Shown piece after piece: positions 7,367 through 15,067 of a stretch of 41,423 bases of DNA (position 1 is its first letter; each line of letters begins with the position of its first letter). The notes beneath the pieces are model-generated. The model saw nothing but the letters and a program-made list of their open reading frames with translations, did not search any database and was not told the origin of the DNA. The stretch spans positions 1 to 41,423 of the forward strand of contig CANQEI010000010.1 of the NCBI GenBank assembly GCA_947594845.1, in the 5' to 3' direction. The stretch is from an uncultured Clostridia bacterium (lineage in GTDB: Bacteria; Bacillota; Clostridia; TANB77; CAG-508). A program made the position numbers and the translations under genes.

Positions 7367-7882
7367 ATGGAAGTTAATCACAAAAGAAGAGAATTGAATG
7401 CGGAAAATATTAATTGGATTCAAAATGAAGCAAAAACCGGAGAAATTTTAAATGGTACAGTCAAAAATATAAGACCATTTGGAGCATTCGTAGAAGTTGA
7501 AAATGGAGTAACAGGACTTTTACATATTGAAGATATATCTGTATCAAGAATAAAAAGCCCAGAAGAGAGATTTTCAATTGGACAAAATATAAAAGTTATG
7601 ATAAAATCTATCGATAAAGATTTAAATAGGATTGAATTTACTCATAAAGAATTGCTAGGAACATGGGAAGAAAATGTAATAGACTACAAAGAAGGCGAGA
7701 AAGTTCAAGGCATAGTAAAAGAAGTGGAAAAACAAAAGAACGGAATATTTATAGAACTAAAACCAAATTTAGTAGGACTAGCTGAATATAAAGAAGGATA
7801 CGGATATGGTCAGAAAGTAGATGTATACATAAAGAGAATTATAAAAGATAAGAAAAAAATAAAGTTATTAATAGTTTCATAA
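7367..7882 (+). CDS. S1 RNA-binding domain protein (two S1 domains)
   Basis: A 171-aa protein with a good S1 domain at about residues 25-95 (GEILNGTVKNIRPFGAFVEV, GVTGLLHIEDIS, FSIGQNIKVMIKSID, an RIEFTHKELLG tail). A weaker, diverged copy follows at about 108-170 (GEKVQGIVKEVEKQKNGIFIEL, GLAEYKEGYGYGQKVDVYIKRI). S1 domains bind single-stranded RNA in ribosomal protein S1, PNPase and general stress proteins. This short two-domain form resembles YmdA/YugI-like Firmicutes proteins that associate with ribosomes or RNA. It follows the pseudouridine synthases by 27 bases with a clear RBS (GAAGAGGAAA), so it may be in the same RNA-modification operon. The exact role is unknown. Confidence 0.75.
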   Translation: MEVNHKRRELNAENINWIQNEAKTGEILNGTVKNIRPFGAFVEVENGVTGLLHIEDISVSRIKSPEERFSIGQNIKVMIKSIDKDLNRIEFTHKELLGTWEENVIDYKEGEKVQGIVKEVEKQKNGIFIELKPNLVGLAEYKEGYGYGQKVDVYIKRIIKDKKKIKLLIVS

Positions 7883-7889
7883 TATATTA

Positions 7890-7933
7890 GAAATTCTTGA
7901 TAAAGAATTTCGCACCTAATTAATTTAAATTAG
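7890..7933 (+). promoter_or_regulatory. Two adjacent hairpins between S1 gene and replication-relaxation-like gene
   Basis: Hairpin 1: GAAATTCTT (7890-7898) with AAGAATTTC (7903-7911), 4-base loop. Hairpin 2: CCTAATTTA-type stem, arms 7915-7922 and 7926-7933. Neither is followed by a T tract, so these are not obvious terminators; they may be a structured leader or RNA-processing site. Confidence 0.5.
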
Positions 7934-7969
7934 GAATATCCAAAATAATAATTTAATAGGAGGTTAAAA

Positions 7970-8902
7970 ATGGTAGAAGATGAGAAAATAAAAACAACAG
8001 TATCACCTTTTGCAATGAAAGAGGGAGAAATAAAAACTTTTGATGGAAAGGATGGATATGTTTCAATTAATCAAATAATTCATAGAATTAATTTGGGACA
8101 TATAACAGAAATCCACTTTAAAATATTAGAATTAGTAAATGAATTTGAATTTATGACATCAAGACAAATATATCAAATTTTAGTTCATAGAAATATAGAT
8201 ATAAAATCACAAGATAAACTAAATAATAAATTAGAACAACTAATAAAAACTAAAATATTAACAAGATATTACTTTTCAAGTGAAGATGGAAAATGTATTT
8301 ATAGAGTATACTGTCTAGAAAAAATGGGCAAATATTTGTTAAATTCAAGAAATATTGAATGTAAATGGCAACCAACTGATAATACAAAGCCAGTATCTAT
8401 GATAAAGAAAAGATTAGCAGGTAATCAAATTATTGTTGCTTATATGAGAAAAGTACAAGCTTTTGATTCATATGTTGTAAAACCAGCAATTACAGCTAAA
8501 AAGGCTGGTAAAATTATAAAAGCAAATGCAGGAATTAAATTGACTAAAAATGGAGTATCAATTGACTTTTTATTTGAAGCTGTAAGAAGAGAAGAAGATT
8601 GGGAAGAAAAATTTGAGGAAAGAATGAAATTATATCAAGATTTTTATGAAAATTTTGTACAATTTGATTCTGGATATGAAAGACAACCACAATTTATAAT
8701 AGTTGCAGAAGATGATAAACACATGATAGAAATATTTAAAATAATAGTTACTAAAAAATTAGAAATACCAAATTTAAAAATATATTTTACTCAAGATTTA
8801 AGTCAGAATTCTACAAAATTAGATAAATCACTTGTTGAATTTGTAACAGATGAAAATGGAAAATATAAAATGAATAATGTTGAAGTAAAATTATTAGGAT
8901 AA
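7970..8902 (+). CDS. Replication-relaxation-like protein (winged helix plus nuclease-like domain)
   Basis: A 310-aa soluble protein. An N-terminal winged-helix-like region (about residues 45-120: FKILELVNEFEFMTSRQIYQ, NKLEQLIKTKILTRYYF, CIYRVYCLEKMGKYLL) is followed by a mixed alpha/beta C-terminal half with SIDFLFEAVRREEDWEEKFEERMKLY and PQFIIVAEDD. This matches my impression of the Replic_Relax family, found on plasmids and conjugative elements but also on Clostridia chromosomes. The RBS is strong (TAGGAGGTT). It stands alone between two hairpins and a terminator. No plasmid or conjugation gene is nearby. The family call is moderate; the winged-helix prediction is firmer than any role in replication. 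Confidence 0.55.
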   Translation: MVEDEKIKTTVSPFAMKEGEIKTFDGKDGYVSINQIIHRINLGHITEIHFKILELVNEFEFMTSRQIYQILVHRNIDIKSQDKLNNKLEQLIKTKILTRYYFSSEDGKCIYRVYCLEKMGKYLLNSRNIECKWQPTDNTKPVSMIKKRLAGNQIIVAYMRKVQAFDSYVVKPAITAKKAGKIIKANAGIKLTKNGVSIDFLFEAVRREEDWEEKFEERMKLYQDFYENFVQFDSGYERQPQFIIVAEDDKHMIEIFKIIVTKKLEIPNLKIYFTQDLSQNSTKLDKSLVEFVTDENGKYKMNNVEVKLLG

Positions 8903-8916
8903 AAGTTAATAAAAAG

Positions 8917-8948
8917 CTGACTAAGAAATATTCTTAGTCAGTTTTTTT
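8917..8948 (+). terminator. Rho-independent terminator
   Basis: Stem CTGACTAAGAA (8917-8927) with TTCTTAGTCAG (8931-8941), then seven T. Confidence 0.92.
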
Positions 8949-9088
8949 GTTGTTTTAAAGCGGTCAAGTGCACCAAACTCTATAGTAAAAATATATTGAT
9001 AAATTAAAAATATACAAAATATTGCAGAAGCTTGACAATCAATTTAATAAAATAAGCATATTAAATTATTTACAGAATAAAATGAACT

Positions 9089-9325
9089 ATGAAAATTACA
9101 AGTTTAGATAAATTAAAAAAAGGTCAGAGATGCAGGGTAATCAACCTAGAGCTAGATGAAGAAGTAAAATATAGACTATTAGATATGGGAATAGTGCCTA
9201 ATACAATAATAGAGCTGGTTAAGATTGCACCACTAGGAGATCCAATACAAATTCAATTACGTGGATATAACTTGAGTATAAGAAAAGAATTAGCCCAAAA
9301 AATTAGAGTAGAGGTGAGCAAATGA
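9089..9325 (+). CDS. feoA: FeoA ferrous iron transport accessory protein
   Basis: A 78-aa SH3-like FeoA domain covering the whole protein: LDKLKKGQRCRVINLEL, RLLDMGIVPNTIIELVKIAPLGDPIQIQLRGYNLSIRKELAQKI. These are the standard G-x-x-x-x-L-x-x-M-G-(I/L) and P-L-G-D-P motifs. FeoA is a small cytoplasmic protein that binds and supports FeoB during Fe(II) uptake. The stop overlaps the feoB start (ATGA at 9322), so the two are coupled. The ATG at 9089 has no clear ribosome-binding site. A TTGACA (9032-9037) upstream is a possible -35 box, but no good -10 follows at 17 bases and no Fur box was identified by eye. Confidence 0.9.
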   Translation: MKITSLDKLKKGQRCRVINLELDEEVKYRLLDMGIVPNTIIELVKIAPLGDPIQIQLRGYNLSIRKELAQKIRVEVSK

Positions 9326-11124
9326 TTTTTGCATTAGTTGGAAATCAGAACTGTGGTAAAACTACAATTTTCAATCAGATAACAAATATGAACCAGCACA
9401 TAGGAAACTTTCCAGGAGTAACAATTGATATAAAATTTGGAAAAATACCTCAAGAAAAAAATTATGAAATAGTTGATTTACCGGGACTATATTCGTTAAA
9501 TACCTTTACCAAAGAGGAAATAGTTTCTGAAAAATTTATAGTAGAACAAAAGCCAGATGCAATTATAAATGTAGTAGATGCAACTAATTTAGAAAGAAAT
9601 TTATATCTAACTTTACAACTTAAAGAGCTAGGAATTCCAATAATAATAGCATTAAATATGTTAGATGAATTAGAAGAAAATAAAGGAAAAATAAAAATAA
9701 AAGAATTAGAAAAAAGATTGAATATTCCAATAATACCATTAACTACAGTAACTAAAAAAGAAGTTGATGAAGTAGTAGATAAGGCAATAGAAATTGCTAA
9801 TAAATCAACAAAAAAAGTCAATGTAACAAATAAAAAAAAGTGCAATGATGATGATATAAAGGAAAAATATCACGAAATAGAAAATATATGCAAAGATATT
9901 ATATATATCGAAAAAAATAACTCAAACCAAAAGAAAACATATTATATAGATAAAATATTAACAAATAAATTTTTAGGAATACCAATATTTATATTAATAA
10001 TGTATACAATATTTTATTTAACTTTTAATGTTTTGGGAGATTACTGTACAACACTTATAAATAAAGGAATAGAAGTAGTAACAGATATAACAAGAAATAC
10101 ATTAATAAATAATAATGTGAACCAAATAATACAGACTTTGATATTAGAGGGAGTTTTTAATGGAGTTGGCAGTGTAGTAAGTTTCCTTCCTATAATTATA
10201 ATTTTGTATTTCTTTTTATCAATTTTAGAAGATAGCGGTTATATGACTAGAATTGCATTTATATTAGATAAACCATTAAGCAAAATTGGATTATCTGGTA
10301 GAAGTGCTGTAGCAATTTTACTAGGATTTGGATGCTCAGTTCCTGCTATATTATCAACAAGAACAATACAATCAGATAAGGAAAGAAAGTTAACAATGCA
10401 ATTAGTTCCATTTATGAGTTGTAGTGCCAAAATTCCTATTTATGCAATTTTCGTTTCAACTTTTTTTAAAAGATATGAAAGCATAGCAATGATAATAATT
10501 TATAGTATAGGGGCAATAATAGGAATAACTATAACAGCCATTACAAACAATAAAGAGATAGATGCTTCAAACTTTATTATGGAATTACCAAATTATAGAA
10601 TGCCATCAATAAAAAATACTTGTATATTAATGTGGAACAAGGCAAAAGAATTTATTCAGAAAGCTTTTTCTATTATTTTTGTTTCTTCTTTATTAATATG
10701 GTTTCTAAAAAGCTTTGACATGAATTTGTATTTAACTTCAACAGAAAATAGTATATTAGCCCAAATTGGAAAAAAAATATCCCCAATCTTTGGTCCACTA
10801 GGACTTTCTGATTGGAGAGTAGTAACTTCAATAATTGCAGGAATAAGTGCAAAAGAGACAATTATAAGTACACTAAGCATATTAACTAACACAACAATAA
10901 AAAAATTACCATATACTTTACAAAATATTTTTTCATTACCATCAAGTATAAGTTTTTTAATTTTTGTACTATTATACACGCCATGTATTGCAACTATTGG
11001 TGTTATAAAAAAAGAATTTAATTTAAAGACAGCAATAAAAGTAGCAATAAATCAATTTATAATTGCATACATAATATCATTTTTGGCATTCAACTTAAGC
11101 AATTTGTTTCTTAATTTCTTCTAA
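9322..11124 (+). CDS. feoB: FeoB ferrous iron transporter
   Basis: A 600-aa GTP-gated Fe(II) transporter of the cytoplasmic membrane. The N-terminal G domain has G1 GNQNCGKT (7-14), G2 around T34 in GNFPGVTID, G3 DLPG (52-55), G4 NMLD (about 112-115) and a G5-like TTVT. A helical GDI-like segment follows, then a membrane domain beginning near residue 215 (KFLGIPIFILIMYTIFYL) with two Gate-type repeats, including GFGCSVPAILSTRTI and FMSCSAKIPIYAIF, which contain the conserved Cys residues, and a C-terminal LLYTPCIATIGVI. It is shorter than many FeoB proteins (about 650-750). Its 3' end overlaps the convergent TSCPD gene by 30 bp. Confidence 0.93.
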   Translation: MIFALVGNQNCGKTTIFNQITNMNQHIGNFPGVTIDIKFGKIPQEKNYEIVDLPGLYSLNTFTKEEIVSEKFIVEQKPDAIINVVDATNLERNLYLTLQLKELGIPIIIALNMLDELEENKGKIKIKELEKRLNIPIIPLTTVTKKEVDEVVDKAIEIANKSTKKVNVTNKKKCNDDDIKEKYHEIENICKDIIYIEKNNSNQKKTYYIDKILTNKFLGIPIFILIMYTIFYLTFNVLGDYCTTLINKGIEVVTDITRNTLINNNVNQIIQTLILEGVFNGVGSVVSFLPIIIILYFFLSILEDSGYMTRIAFILDKPLSKIGLSGRSAVAILLGFGCSVPAILSTRTIQSDKERKLTMQLVPFMSCSAKIPIYAIFVSTFFKRYESIAMIIIYSIGAIIGITITAITNNKEIDASNFIMELPNYRMPSIKNTCILMWNKAKEFIQKAFSIIFVSSLLIWFLKSFDMNLYLTSTENSILAQIGKKISPIFGPLGLSDWRVVTSIIAGISAKETIISTLSILTNTTIKKLPYTLQNIFSLPSSISFLIFVLLYTPCIATIGVIKKEFNLKTAIKVAINQFIIAYIISFLAFNLSNLFLNFF

Positions 11125-11349
11125 TGCTGTTGCTAATTGATCAGGACATGAAGTCCCACGAAATCCACATTGAATACCTTTTAATTTTGCAATTACATCA
11201 TCAATTTTTTGTCCCTCAACTAGAGTACTAACAGCTAAAGTATTGCCAGGGCATCCACCAACAATTTTTACAGATTTAATAATATCTCCATCCATATTTA
11301 TAATAAATTCACTAGAACAAACTCCACTAGGATTATATCTATATTCCAT
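11095..11349 (-). CDS. TSCPD domain protein (TIGR03905 type)
   Basis: An 84-aa protein almost wholly made of a TSCPD domain, named for its C-terminal T-S-C-P-D motif, here GTSCPDQLATALEEIKKQ. Other conserved features are the N-terminal YNPSGVCS and the central VGGCPGN cysteine motif. The same domain occurs at the end of B12-dependent ribonucleotide reductases; the free-standing form is common in Clostridia and its function is unknown. The cysteines suggest metal binding. I chose ATG 11349, about 7 bases from GGAGTG, over the in-frame GTG at 11358. The last 30 bp run antisense to the end of feoB. A TGC-TATAAT promoter lies upstream on the minus strand. Confidence 0.85.
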   Translation of the reverse strand: MEYRYNPSGVCSSEFIINMDGDIIKSVKIVGGCPGNTLAVSTLVEGQKIDDVIAKLKGIQCGFRGTSCPDQLATALEEIKKQIA

Positions 11350-11371
11350 TAATATCACTCCTTTCCAAAAG

Positions 11372-11400
11372 ATTATAGCAAAAAAAATTTAAAGATACAA
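11372..11400 (-). promoter_or_regulatory. Minus-strand sigma-A promoter for the TSCPD gene
   Basis: Read on the minus strand: -35 TTGTAT (11400-11395), 17-base spacer, -10 TATAAT (11377-11372) preceded by TGC. It lies 23 bases upstream of the chosen ATG. Confidence 0.6.
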
Positions 11401-11456
11401 TTATTTTATGTCATAATACAGTATGTATACAAAAAACATACATTATTAAAATGATA

Positions 11457-11486
11457 AAGAGACGGGAACATTAGAACCGCCTCTTT
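11457..11486 (+). terminator. Imperfect hairpin upstream of metallophosphoesterase gene
   Basis: AAAGAGACGG (11457-11466) opposite CCGCCTCTTT (11477-11486) with one mismatch, then ACTTTT. It could be a weak terminator on either strand or part of a leader; a TATAAT (11508-11513) downstream may be the actual promoter for the next gene. Confidence 0.4.
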
Positions 11487-11542
11487 ACTTTTGGCTTTTA
11501 ATTATAATATAATACAAAAGAATATTGGAGAGGATGGTTAAG

Positions 11543-12376
11543 ATGAAAATAGCAGTTATTTCAGATGTACATGGAAATTTAGAGGCTTTAAATGCAACTA
11601 TAGAGGATATTAAAAAAAGAAATGTAGAAAAAATTTTCTGTTTAGGTGATACAATAGCGAAAGGATATCATACTCATGAATGTATAGAAATAATAAAAAG
11701 AGAATGTGAAGTTGTATTAAAAGGAAACTGTGATAGACATTTTACAGGTAATATAGATAATACTAATGTAAAAACGGAGAAAGATATAAAAAGATGGGAT
11801 GAAATCAACAAATCATTAACTGATGCGGAAAGAAAATATTTAAATGAACTACCATTTTCATATGAATTTTATCTAAGCGGAAGTTTAATTAGACTATTTC
11901 ATGCAACTCCAGAAAGAGATAATGTACCAATAATAAATCAAGATTCAATAGAGGATAAATATAAAATGTTTTTACCTAGTGAAAAGACGATGTCAAAAGA
12001 AGTTGCAGACATTGTTATCTATGGACATATTCATCATCAATATATGGACAAACTATATAATAAAACACTAGTAAATGCGGGAAGCGTGGGAAATAGTTTC
12101 TGCCTTATCAGAAATTCAAAAAAAGATAGCAATGTAAAAGAAGTAAGACAAGCAAATTATTGTATATTAGAAGGAGATTTCAATTCAAAAGAATATACTG
12201 AACCGCTTTCAATACAACTAATAAGAGTTCCATATAATGTTGAAAAAGAATTATCTGGGGACACATATTTTGAAAAGGAAGAATTTGCATACGAAATAAA
12301 TAATGCTACATATAGAAACATGGGAAAGATAAGACAAAATTTTGATAGATTAGGAATAGACATATCAAAATTTTAA
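11543..12376 (+). CDS. Metallophosphoesterase family protein
   Basis: A 277-aa calcineurin-like phosphoesterase with all metal-binding motifs: IAVISDVHGN (D8, H10), CLGDTIAKGY, KGNCDRHF (Asn and His), YGHIHHQY (histidine pair) and NAGSVGNS. This is the YfcE/MJ0936-like group that hydrolyses phosphodiesters using two divalent metals. It is longer than those 160-180-aa enzymes: an extra region with LPFSYEFYLSGSLIRLFHATP and a C-terminal tail of about 60 residues are present, as in diadenosine-tetraphosphatase-like or YmdB-unrelated Firmicutes homologues. I chose ATG 11543, 9 bases after GGAGAGG. The adjacent Nudix gene, 18 bases downstream, makes a paired nucleotide-hydrolase unit plausible. 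Confidence 0.82.
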   Translation: MKIAVISDVHGNLEALNATIEDIKKRNVEKIFCLGDTIAKGYHTHECIEIIKRECEVVLKGNCDRHFTGNIDNTNVKTEKDIKRWDEINKSLTDAERKYLNELPFSYEFYLSGSLIRLFHATPERDNVPIINQDSIEDKYKMFLPSEKTMSKEVADIVIYGHIHHQYMDKLYNKTLVNAGSVGNSFCLIRNSKKDSNVKEVRQANYCILEGDFNSKEYTEPLSIQLIRVPYNVEKELSGDTYFEKEEFAYEINNATYRNMGKIRQNFDRLGIDISKF

Positions 12377-12394
12377 TATGAAAGGAGATATAGA

Positions 12395-12793
12395 ATGATT
12401 TACGAAAAAAGTTGCGGAACAATAATATTTGAAAAAGAGAAAGTTTTGCTTGTTAAGCATAATGCAGGACATTGGTCATTTGCTAAAGGACATGTAGAAA
12501 AAGATGAAACAGAATTTGAAACAGCAATTAGAGAAACAAAAGAAGAAACAGGATTAGAAGTAGAAATAATAAGTGATAAAAAATTTGAAACAAATTATTC
12601 ACCAGAAGAAGGAATAATGAAAAAAGTTATATTTTTTATTGCCAAAATAAATAATGGAACTATAAAAAGACAAATTGAAGAAATCGCAGATATAAAATGG
12701 TTTTCAGTAGAAGAAGCCCAAAATATTATTACTTTTGATAGTGATAAAGAAGTTTTTAAAAATGCATATAAACATTATTTAGAATTAATATAA
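12395..12793 (+). CDS. Nudix hydrolase, Ap4A-hydrolase-like
   Basis: A 132-aa protein with a complete Nudix box at residues 32-54 (G32, E38, R46-E47, E50-E51, G53), which binds Mg2+ and cleaves nucleoside diphosphate linkages. The opening ...SCGTIIFEKEKVLLVKHNAG followed by HWSFAKGHVE is typical of the bis(5'-nucleosyl)-tetraphosphatase / MutT-like group: the HWSFPKGH-type signature is common in asymmetric Ap4A hydrolases. The RBS (GAAAGGAG) is strong and the gene follows the metallophosphoesterase by 18 bases, so they are co-transcribed. The substrate is inferred only; an 8-oxo-dGTP or other alarmone role is possible. Confidence 0.85.
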   Translation: MIYEKSCGTIIFEKEKVLLVKHNAGHWSFAKGHVEKDETEFETAIRETKEETGLEVEIISDKKFETNYSPEEGIMKKVIFFIAKINNGTIKRQIEEIADIKWFSVEEAQNIITFDSDKEVFKNAYKHYLELI

Positions 12794-12815
12794 AATTTAT
12801 AATTTAGAAGATAAC

Positions 12816-12839
12816 AATAGCTCAATTAGGCTATTTTAC
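12816..12839 (+). terminator. Weak terminator-like hairpin after Nudix gene
   Basis: AATAGC (12816-12821) with GCTATT (12830-12835), followed by only a few T. About 120 bases later an AGTTAATTT/AAATTAACT inverted repeat (12892-12900 and 12929-12937) precedes the S10 promoter. No gene is seen from 12794 to 13210. Confidence 0.4.
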
Positions 12840-12958
12840 TGCAAAAGAGGAATATTAGATTTTATAAAATAGAGAATGATGATGCAGTGAAAGTTAATTT
12901 GGCTTTTATATGCTTGATATTTCAATAAAAATTAACTCAATAAAAATGAAAAATAGTA

Positions 12959-12987
12959 TTGACAAGAAATGTAAGACATAGTATAAT
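12959..12987 (+). promoter_or_regulatory. Consensus sigma-A promoter of the S10 ribosomal operon
   Basis: -35 TTGACA (12959-12964), 17-base spacer, -10 TATAAT (12982-12987). The expected start is near 12994, giving a leader of about 217 nt. This is the only consensus-quality promoter I found for the operon. Confidence 0.9.
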
Positions 12988-12993
12988 AACAAA

Positions 12994-13210
12994 GCGTAAG
13001 AAAAGCGATGAAGCAGGATGTGGCTACACATAGGTGGAGGGAACTCCTGCAGAGTATGTCTTGGCTTAGACCGGGCGATAAGTTTGATAAAAGCATTCTT
13101 ATCCAGGATACAAAAGAATATTGTACTTGGATTTATATATGGTTATAAAAGAAACACAAGGATGCGTTTAGAACTTGCCGTTACATTTAATAATATAAGG
13201 AGGAAAAACA
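12994..13210 (+). promoter_or_regulatory. Structured 5' leader of the S10 operon (candidate r-protein autoregulatory leader)
   Basis: Transcribed, non-coding and rich in helices. GCAGGA near 13014 pairs with TCCTGC near 13046; GATAAG pairs with CTTATC (about 13078-13104); CCAGGATACAA opposes TTGTACTTGG (about 13106-13133). In E. coli the S10 leader is bound by L4, and Firmicutes have analogous leaders; assigning this one to such a class is inference. It is GC-richer than nearby intergenic DNA, as expected for structured RNA. The leader ends at AAGGAGG before the rpsJ start. Confidence 0.6.
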
Positions 13211-13540
13211 ATGGCAACATCAAATCAAACAGTAGGAAGCGAAAAAATTAGAATAAGATTAAAAGCTTATGACTTCGTAGTTTTAGATCAGTCTGCTGAA
13301 AGAATAGTAGATACTGCTAAAAGAACTGGAGCAAAAGTTTCAGGTCCTATTCCACTTCCAACAGAAAAAGAAGTAATAACAATTTTACGTTCACCACACA
13401 AAGACAAAGATTCAAGAGAACAATTTGAAATGAGAACACATAAAAGAGTTATTGATATTCTTTATCCAACACAAAAAACAGTTGATAGCCTAATGAAATT
13501 AGAATTACCAGCTGGTGTTGATATAGAAATAAAATTATAA
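13211..13540 (+). CDS. rpsJ: 30S ribosomal protein S10
   Basis: A 109-aa S10, a 30S head protein that also serves as NusE in transcription antitermination. Diagnostic stretches are [37 protein letters not shown], the [19 protein letters not shown] loop that contacts 16S rRNA, and the C-terminal [11 protein letters not shown]. The N-terminal extension ([11 protein letters not shown]) is a few residues longer than in most bacteria. It is the first gene of the superoperon, with AAGGAGG 7 bases upstream. The str-operon genes (rpsL, rpsG, fusA, tuf) that often precede it are absent here. Confidence 0.97.
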   Translation: MATSNQTVGSEKIRIRLKAYDFVVLDQSAERIVDTAKRTGAKVSGPIPLPTEKEVITILRSPHKDKDSREQFEMRTHKRVIDILYPTQKTVDSLMKLELPAGVDIEIKL

Positions 13541-13630
13541 AATATTAAAAAATGTCGCGACACACAGTCGCAAAAAAAACCAAGCTGCGAAAGTTACAAT
13601 ATTAATAGTATAACGTATGACTAACGTTAT

Positions 13631-13749
13631 GCTACAAAGCAAAAACAAGTATTGCAAGGAAAATGAACGAATAAACCGGAGTGTACACTAGTACATGAGG
13701 ATTTATGAGTGAGATTTGACGAAGCAAGACGCCGTTTTTCATTTGTAGC
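13631..13749 (+). ncRNA. Candidate structured RNA element, copy 1 (rpsJ-rplC gap)
   Basis: A 119-nt element closed by GCTACAAA (13631-13638) with TTTGTAGC (13742-13749) and AAAAAC (13641-13646) with GTTTTT (13734-13739). Inside are ATAAA with TTTAT around a TGTAC-ACTA-GTACA hairpin (about 13683-13695). A diverged copy at 15533-15650 keeps the same helices with changed bases and shares the GAACRAATA, TGAGGAT and GACGNNGYAAGACG segments. No reading frame with an RBS is present. A hairpin of ATAACGT with ACGTTAT type (about 13609-13630) sits just upstream. The family is unknown to me by name; it is transcribed inside the operon mRNA. Confidence 0.65.
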
Positions 13750-13787
13750 TCATCGAAGCCAATAGTTAGGAGGAAAGAAATAATATT

Positions 13788-14423
13788 ATGAAAAAAGCAA
13801 TCATCGGTAAGAAAATAGGAATGACACAAATATTCGATGAAAAAGGTAATGTTATACCAGTTACAGTTATAGAAGCTGGACCTTGCAGTGTCGTTCAAGT
13901 AAAGACAGTTGAAACTGATGGATATGATGCAGTTCAACTAGGATATGGATTTGTTAAAGAAAACAAAATAAACAAACCTGAAAAAGGACATTTTACAAAG
14001 GTAAAAGTTACTCCAACAAAACACTTAAGAGAGTTTAGATTAGACGATGTATCAAGTGTTAAAGTAGGAGATGAAATAAAAGCTGATATATTTACTGAAG
14101 GAGAAACAGTAGATATTCAAGGAACAACTAAAGGAAAAGGATTCCAAGGTGTTATAAAAAGACATGGACAATCAAGAGGACCTATGGGACATGGCTCAAT
14201 GTATCACAGAAGACCTGGTTCAATGGGACCAACTTCAACTCCAGGTAGAGTTTTTAAAGGTAAAAAATTACCTGGACATATGGGAAATGAAACAGTTACA
14301 ATCCAAAACTTAAAAGTTGTTAAAATTGACTTAGATAAAAATTGTATATTAGTAAAAGGTAGTGTTCCAGGAAATAAAGGTGCTATCTTAAAAATAAAAG
14401 ATGCTGTAAAGGCATTAGCGTAA
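13788..14423 (+). CDS. rplC: 50S ribosomal protein L3
   Basis: A 211-aa L3, an early 23S rRNA-binding protein with a loop reaching the peptidyl transferase centre. It begins [20 protein letters not shown], the family signature, and contains [34 protein letters not shown] and [15 protein letters not shown], the extended loop. The length is normal (about 205-212). It follows the structured element at 13631-13749 by 38 bases, with AGGAGG well placed (13768-13774), so translation of L3 could be influenced by that element if it folds in the mRNA. Confidence 0.97.
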   Translation: MKKAIIGKKIGMTQIFDEKGNVIPVTVIEAGPCSVVQVKTVETDGYDAVQLGYGFVKENKINKPEKGHFTKVKVTPTKHLREFRLDDVSSVKVGDEIKADIFTEGETVDIQGTTKGKGFQGVIKRHGQSRGPMGHGSMYHRRPGSMGPTSTPGRVFKGKKLPGHMGNETVTIQNLKVVKIDLDKNCILVKGSVPGNKGAILKIKDAVKALA

Positions 14424-14442
14424 GAGAAAGGAGGAACAGTAA

Positions 14443-15066
14443 ATGCCTACAATAGATGTATATAATGTAGAAGGAAAAAAGGTTAGTACAGTTGATTTAA
14501 AAGAAGAAATATTCGGAATTGAACCAAATGAAACTATTGTACATAGTGTATTAGTTAACTATTTAGCTAACCAAAGACAAGGTACACAAAGCACAAAAAC
14601 AAGATCTGAAGTTCGCGGCGGTGGTAGAAAACCTTGGAGACAAAAAGAAACAGGTAGAGCTAGACAAGGAAGTATTAGAGCACCACAATGGATAAAAGGT
14701 GGTATTGCTTTAGGACCAAAGCCTAGATCTTACACATATAGAGTTAATAAAAAAGAAAAGAGACTAGCTATTAAATCTATATTAAGTTCAAAAGTATTAG
14801 AAAATAAGCTAGTAGTAATTGATAAATTACCATTTAAAGAAATAAAAACAAAACAAATGGTAAATGTATTAGAAAAAAATAAAATTGAAGGAAAAACATT
14901 AGTAATGTTACCTGAAAAGAATGAAGCAGTTCAAAAATCAGCAAGAAATATAGAAGGTGTAAAAACAACTTTAGTTAATACAATTAATGTATATGATTTA
15001 CTTAAATATACTAAATTAGTAATTACACTTGATACAATAAAGAAACTAGAGGAGGTGTATGCATAA
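14443..15066 (+). CDS. rplD: 50S ribosomal protein L4
   Basis: A 207-aa L4, which lines the exit tunnel and in several bacteria represses its own S10 operon by binding the leader. The tunnel-loop signature is clear: NQRQGTQSTKTRSEVRGGGRKPWRQKETGRARQGS, spread over about residues 47-81, followed by SIRAPQWIKGG. The C-terminal half (KTLVMLPEKNEAVQKSARNI) has the normal alpha/beta fold. The gene lies 19 bases after rplC, with AAAGGAGG. Its last codons overlap the region containing the rplW ribosome-binding site. Given the structured leader upstream of rpsJ, L4 autoregulation is possible but unproven. Confidence 0.97.
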   Translation: MPTIDVYNVEGKKVSTVDLKEEIFGIEPNETIVHSVLVNYLANQRQGTQSTKTRSEVRGGGRKPWRQKETGRARQGSIRAPQWIKGGIALGPKPRSYTYRVNKKEKRLAIKSILSSKVLENKLVVIDKLPFKEIKTKQMVNVLEKNKIEGKTLVMLPEKNEAVQKSARNIEGVKTTLVNTINVYDLLKYTKLVITLDTIKKLEEVYA

Positions 15067-15067
15067 G

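Noticed and set aside
9032..9062. Complete sigma-A promoter for feoAB
   Set aside because: TTGACA is present but there is no acceptable -10 hexamer at 16-18 bases; mentioned only within the feoA entry.
13018..13251. 77-aa reading frame over the S10 leader
   Set aside because: It overlaps the leader hairpins and runs into rpsJ in another frame; no ribosome-binding site, and its composition is that of structured RNA, not protein.
13632..13937. 101-aa minus-strand reading frame across element copy 1 and the start of rplC
   Set aside because: Antisense to rplC and to the structured element, no ribosome-binding site. Probably a spurious frame produced by the conserved RNA element.
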